Assembly: GCA_947179485.1 (NCBI GenBank)
Contig: OX359246.1
Span: forward strand, 49,703,632 to 49,767,631
DNA from: Allacma fusca
Lineage: Eukaryota > Arthropoda > Collembola > Symphypleona > Sminthuridae
Length of the DNA: 64,000 bases
Direction of reading: 5' to 3'
Shown here: positions 61,736 through 64,000 of the stretch, one piece after another
How the letters are laid out: each line of letters starts with the position of its first letter
How positions within the stretch are numbered: position 1 is the first letter of the stretch
Notes under the pieces: generated by a model
The model's database searches: none
The model's input: the letters and a program-made list of their open reading frames with translations, nothing else
What the model was told of the DNA's origin: nothing
Made by a program: the position numbers and the translations under genes

Positions 61736-61905
61736 ATCCGGGAACCAGCCCGCCAGGCTTGTTCCCGTAATTCCTTCCCATGGCAGGGTTCGGGTTTATT
61801 GATTTTTCCGGGTAAAACCGGGAATCATCCCTCCTCGCTCTTTCCCAGCATCCCATCCCATGACAAGTTTCGTCTTTACCGATTTATTGATTTATTGATT
61901 TTTCG
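61736..61905. repeat. Diverged tandem pair of about 80 bp
   Basis: Two successive units share AAA-CCGGGAA-CA-CCC, TTCCC, CATCCCATG-CA-G-TTCG and TTTATTGATT words in order. An old local duplication. Confidence 0.55.
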
Positions 61906-62198
61906 CGGAAGTTCCTTAGAATTTTTCGTGTAGCTAAGGTCTGATAGAAGGAGTACATGTCGCCATCTATTTCATCAGGCGGAAATGTTTTGAAGGAAAA
62001 GTTTTACTAAAGGAAGACGCCATGTATGGAACGTCAGTTGCGTGTTAAGGTACGACTTTCTCTTCATTTGACTCTTCGAAATCGTAAGATGAAGATTATC
62101 AATAGTATGTTTTATTTAACGATCTAATAATTATTTATTTCCTATATACTTACTTTATTAATTATAAATAAATTTATTTATTATTTGTATTTTTTCAG

Positions 62199-63557
62199 TG
62201 TGCCAGAATTTGTCTCACTGTGAGGAGTGTGTTACGTCATGTTTTTGGACAGCGGATGAGTTAGGAAGATGCTCCTGTCATGTATCTCTGGATTCCGCAG
62301 GAGCTGATTTGACTGGATTCCTCCGCCCTGGATCCGTTTGTGATGAATTTAAAGAGGTCTTTTGTCACCATCGCAAAATCGGTACAGCTCCAATTACAAT
62401 TCCATCGAGCGCGCATCCAGACGGAGGGGGTAAGAGAATATAAATTGCCAATTAGCTCAATTTAATTCTTGGCTGCGAGTTTTATCATTACAACTCAGTT
62501 AACACTCATTTATTGTCGTTATTAATTTTAAATGTTTATATGCAGGTTTTTAATACATATATTAATTATTTCTCATTTAGTGTTGACTCTAACAATAATT
62601 TCGCTGGTGTGTGGACTAGTCATGATGGTTGCGGCTATTCTTGTTTGGCTCTTCCCTCAAAAAAGTGACAGTGTCCGCCAGTTTCTGCTACGGAATTTAC
62701 ATCAATGTAGGATGGGTATATCCCGACGATTCGGAGGCGGTGACGTTCCGTCCCCACCTACACCACCTTCATGTAGAGAACGCCCGGCGAAATCTCAAGT
62801 CCAAATGTTTGTTCCGCCACCTCCAACGCCTCCACCACCTCCACCTCTAGCATCACCGCCAACCCGACCGCGGAGATCACGGAAGTCAAAGCAAGAACCT
62901 GCTTTTGTTCTAGTACCTCCAGTCTTAAATCCTCCAGATTTTCAAGTTGATCAAGCACTTGAGCAGCAGAGGCAAATCCTTTTGCGTTTCCGGGGTTTTC
63001 AAACAGATTTGGATGGGTTGAACGCGCGGATGGCATGGGCCCAGAACCGTCTTCTCGAGCTTAAGGTTATTCAAGAGAGACGAAGGAAGGCTCTGGATCA
63101 TAGACTGGACGAGTTGGAGAAGCAGATCCTCCCGCCTCCATCGCGTGAGCAAGCACCAGGCCAGCCAACACTACCGGTCCAACCGCCACTGCTTCAGCAA
63201 GCTCCGTTACACCTAGCAACGCTTCCGCAAACCTCACTCCAACCATCATCACCATCACCAGCACTCCATCCACAACCACTCCTCCCACCGCCACCACCAC
63301 TCCAACAGGCACCGCTTTATCCAATACAGTCCCGCACACTACCTCTGCAGCTACCATCACTCCAGCCATGTCCACAATTCCAGCCGCCAGCATCCCCAGG
63401 AGAACAACAGGAATTTACTATTACGGATGACGAGGACGAAGATGGAGAAGAGGACGGTCGTCCGCGTGTTCCGCCAATCCGGGACGCAAAAAAGCGAAAC
63501 CCGTGCTACATGCGGGAGACTGTTGCTTTTGCGGGGAAGAAAACTCATAAGAAGTAA
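62199..63557 (+). CDS. Single-pass membrane protein with Cys-rich (PSI-like) ectodomain, 3' exons
   Basis: Two exons: 62199-62429 (acceptor TTTTTTCAG, donor GGGG|GTAAGA) and 62581-63557, joined in phase 1. The first encodes CQNLSHCEECVTSCFWTADE and CSCHV, a Cys spacing like a PSI domain, then two more Cys. The second opens with a hydrophobic segment (LTLTIISLVCGLVMMVAAIL), one transmembrane helix, followed by a basic stop-transfer, about 200 Pro-rich residues (runs of PPPPPP), a charged helix (ARMAWAQNRLLELKVIQERR) and an acidic end (DDEDEDGEEDGRPRVPP) before KKTHKK. Topology is probably outside-in. Upstream exons with the signal peptide were not found. The family is unknown; a relative of PSI-bearing receptors is possible. 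Confidence 0.72.
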
Positions 63558-63773
63558 TCACTGTAATATTTCACAGGTTTTAGCCTGTTCTAGGGACTTT
63601 TAAATTTACAGTTGTGTCATATATTTCTGACTAATCATGTGGCAAGGTTTGGATCCATGTGAATGTATTTTAATTGACTGTTTATAATGATATAAAAGTA
63701 TGTATCAATTCTAGAGTCAGCTAATTGTAAGCTATCGACATTGTTCAAAGTTAGTTTGTAGCAATCTTAAATC

Positions 63774-63853
63774 CCACATATTTATATTATTCGAGATTTC
63801 AGGTAATTTATTCCCACATATTTATATTATTCGAGATTTCAGGTAATTTATAT
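63774..63853. repeat. Exact 40-bp tandem duplication in the 3' untranslated region
   Basis: Two adjacent copies beginning TCCCACATATTTATATTATT and ending CAGGTAATTTAT. Identical by eye, so recent or maintained. Confidence 0.85.
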
Positions 63854-63955
63854 TGGTATGTATTGACTCGATATGTTCCGCTGGCACAATGCTGTATATG
63901 TTCATTCCATTTGATGGTATTCAGTCGAATCCATTTGACCATGCTACGTGTAATT

Positions 63956-63961
63956 AAATAA
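63956..63961 (+). terminator. Poly(A) signal candidate
   Basis: AATAAA within TTAAATAAATCCTG, about 400 bp after the stop of the membrane-protein gene. Confidence 0.45.
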
Positions 63962-64000
63962 ATCCTGAATTTATCATTGTTTTAGTTCCGTAAAACTTGA

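Noticed and set aside
62011..62042. ATG near 62023-62034 and following GT as the first exon of the membrane-protein gene
   Set aside because: The short frame ending before GTACGA is in phase 0, while exon 62199 needs phase 1, and no signal peptide is encoded.

Overview
This is animal nuclear DNA, most likely from an arthropod or a close relative. It is AT-rich, its genes are split by GT-AG introns, and it is crowded with retrotransposons, short inverted-repeat elements and microsatellites. No bacterial, organellar or RNA gene was recognised. The species cannot be fixed from the sequence.

The main gene lies on the + strand at 12.5-37.3 kb. It is a homologue of the MECOM (EVI1/PRDM3)-PRDM16-hamlet family of zinc-finger transcription regulators. 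I rebuilt eleven coding exons plus one alternative first exon from splice sites, reading phase and family motifs, and every phase closes. The protein has an N-terminal MRRK/MRKK basic motif (the NuRD/RBBP4-binding type of PRDM3 and PRDM16), an acidic Ser-rich stretch, four N-terminal zinc fingers, a long Asn/Ser-rich linker with a CtBP-type PLDLS motif, and three C-terminal fingers. No PR (SET-like) domain was found.

The most unusual structure is the 5' part of this gene. A module of about 5 kb, made of conserved blocks A, B and C, a first coding exon and a 58-nt second exon, occurs twice (10.0-15.2 kb and 20.3-25.6 kb). A third, reduced copy (block B plus a 49-nt exon) lies at 26.06-26.50 kb. 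This predicts two alternative promoters and N-termini feeding one zinc-finger body. An 875-bp inverted-repeat element sits only in module 2.

The flanks are dominated by mobile DNA. 3.5-8.1 kb: a full-length non-LTR retrotransposon with a perfect 19-bp target duplication, whose ORF1 and ORF2 share one frame and are split by a single TAG. 29.6-30.1, 39.6-40.7 and 41.9-42.3 kb: hAT-like MITEs with perfect 8-bp target duplications, the last inside a 40-bp minisatellite. 35.7-36.3 kb: a tandem-repeat-filled element. 43.6-45.0 kb: a BEL/Pao relic. 49.0-54.2 kb, minus strand: a damaged Ty3/gypsy element. 55.1-59.5 kb: three non-LTR fragments. 60.3-61.0 kb, minus strand: an unassigned coding-like relic.

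The right edge (62.2-63.6 kb) holds the last two exons of a single-pass membrane protein with a Cys-rich, PSI-like ectodomain and a proline-rich, acidic-ended tail. Its upstream exons were not identified.
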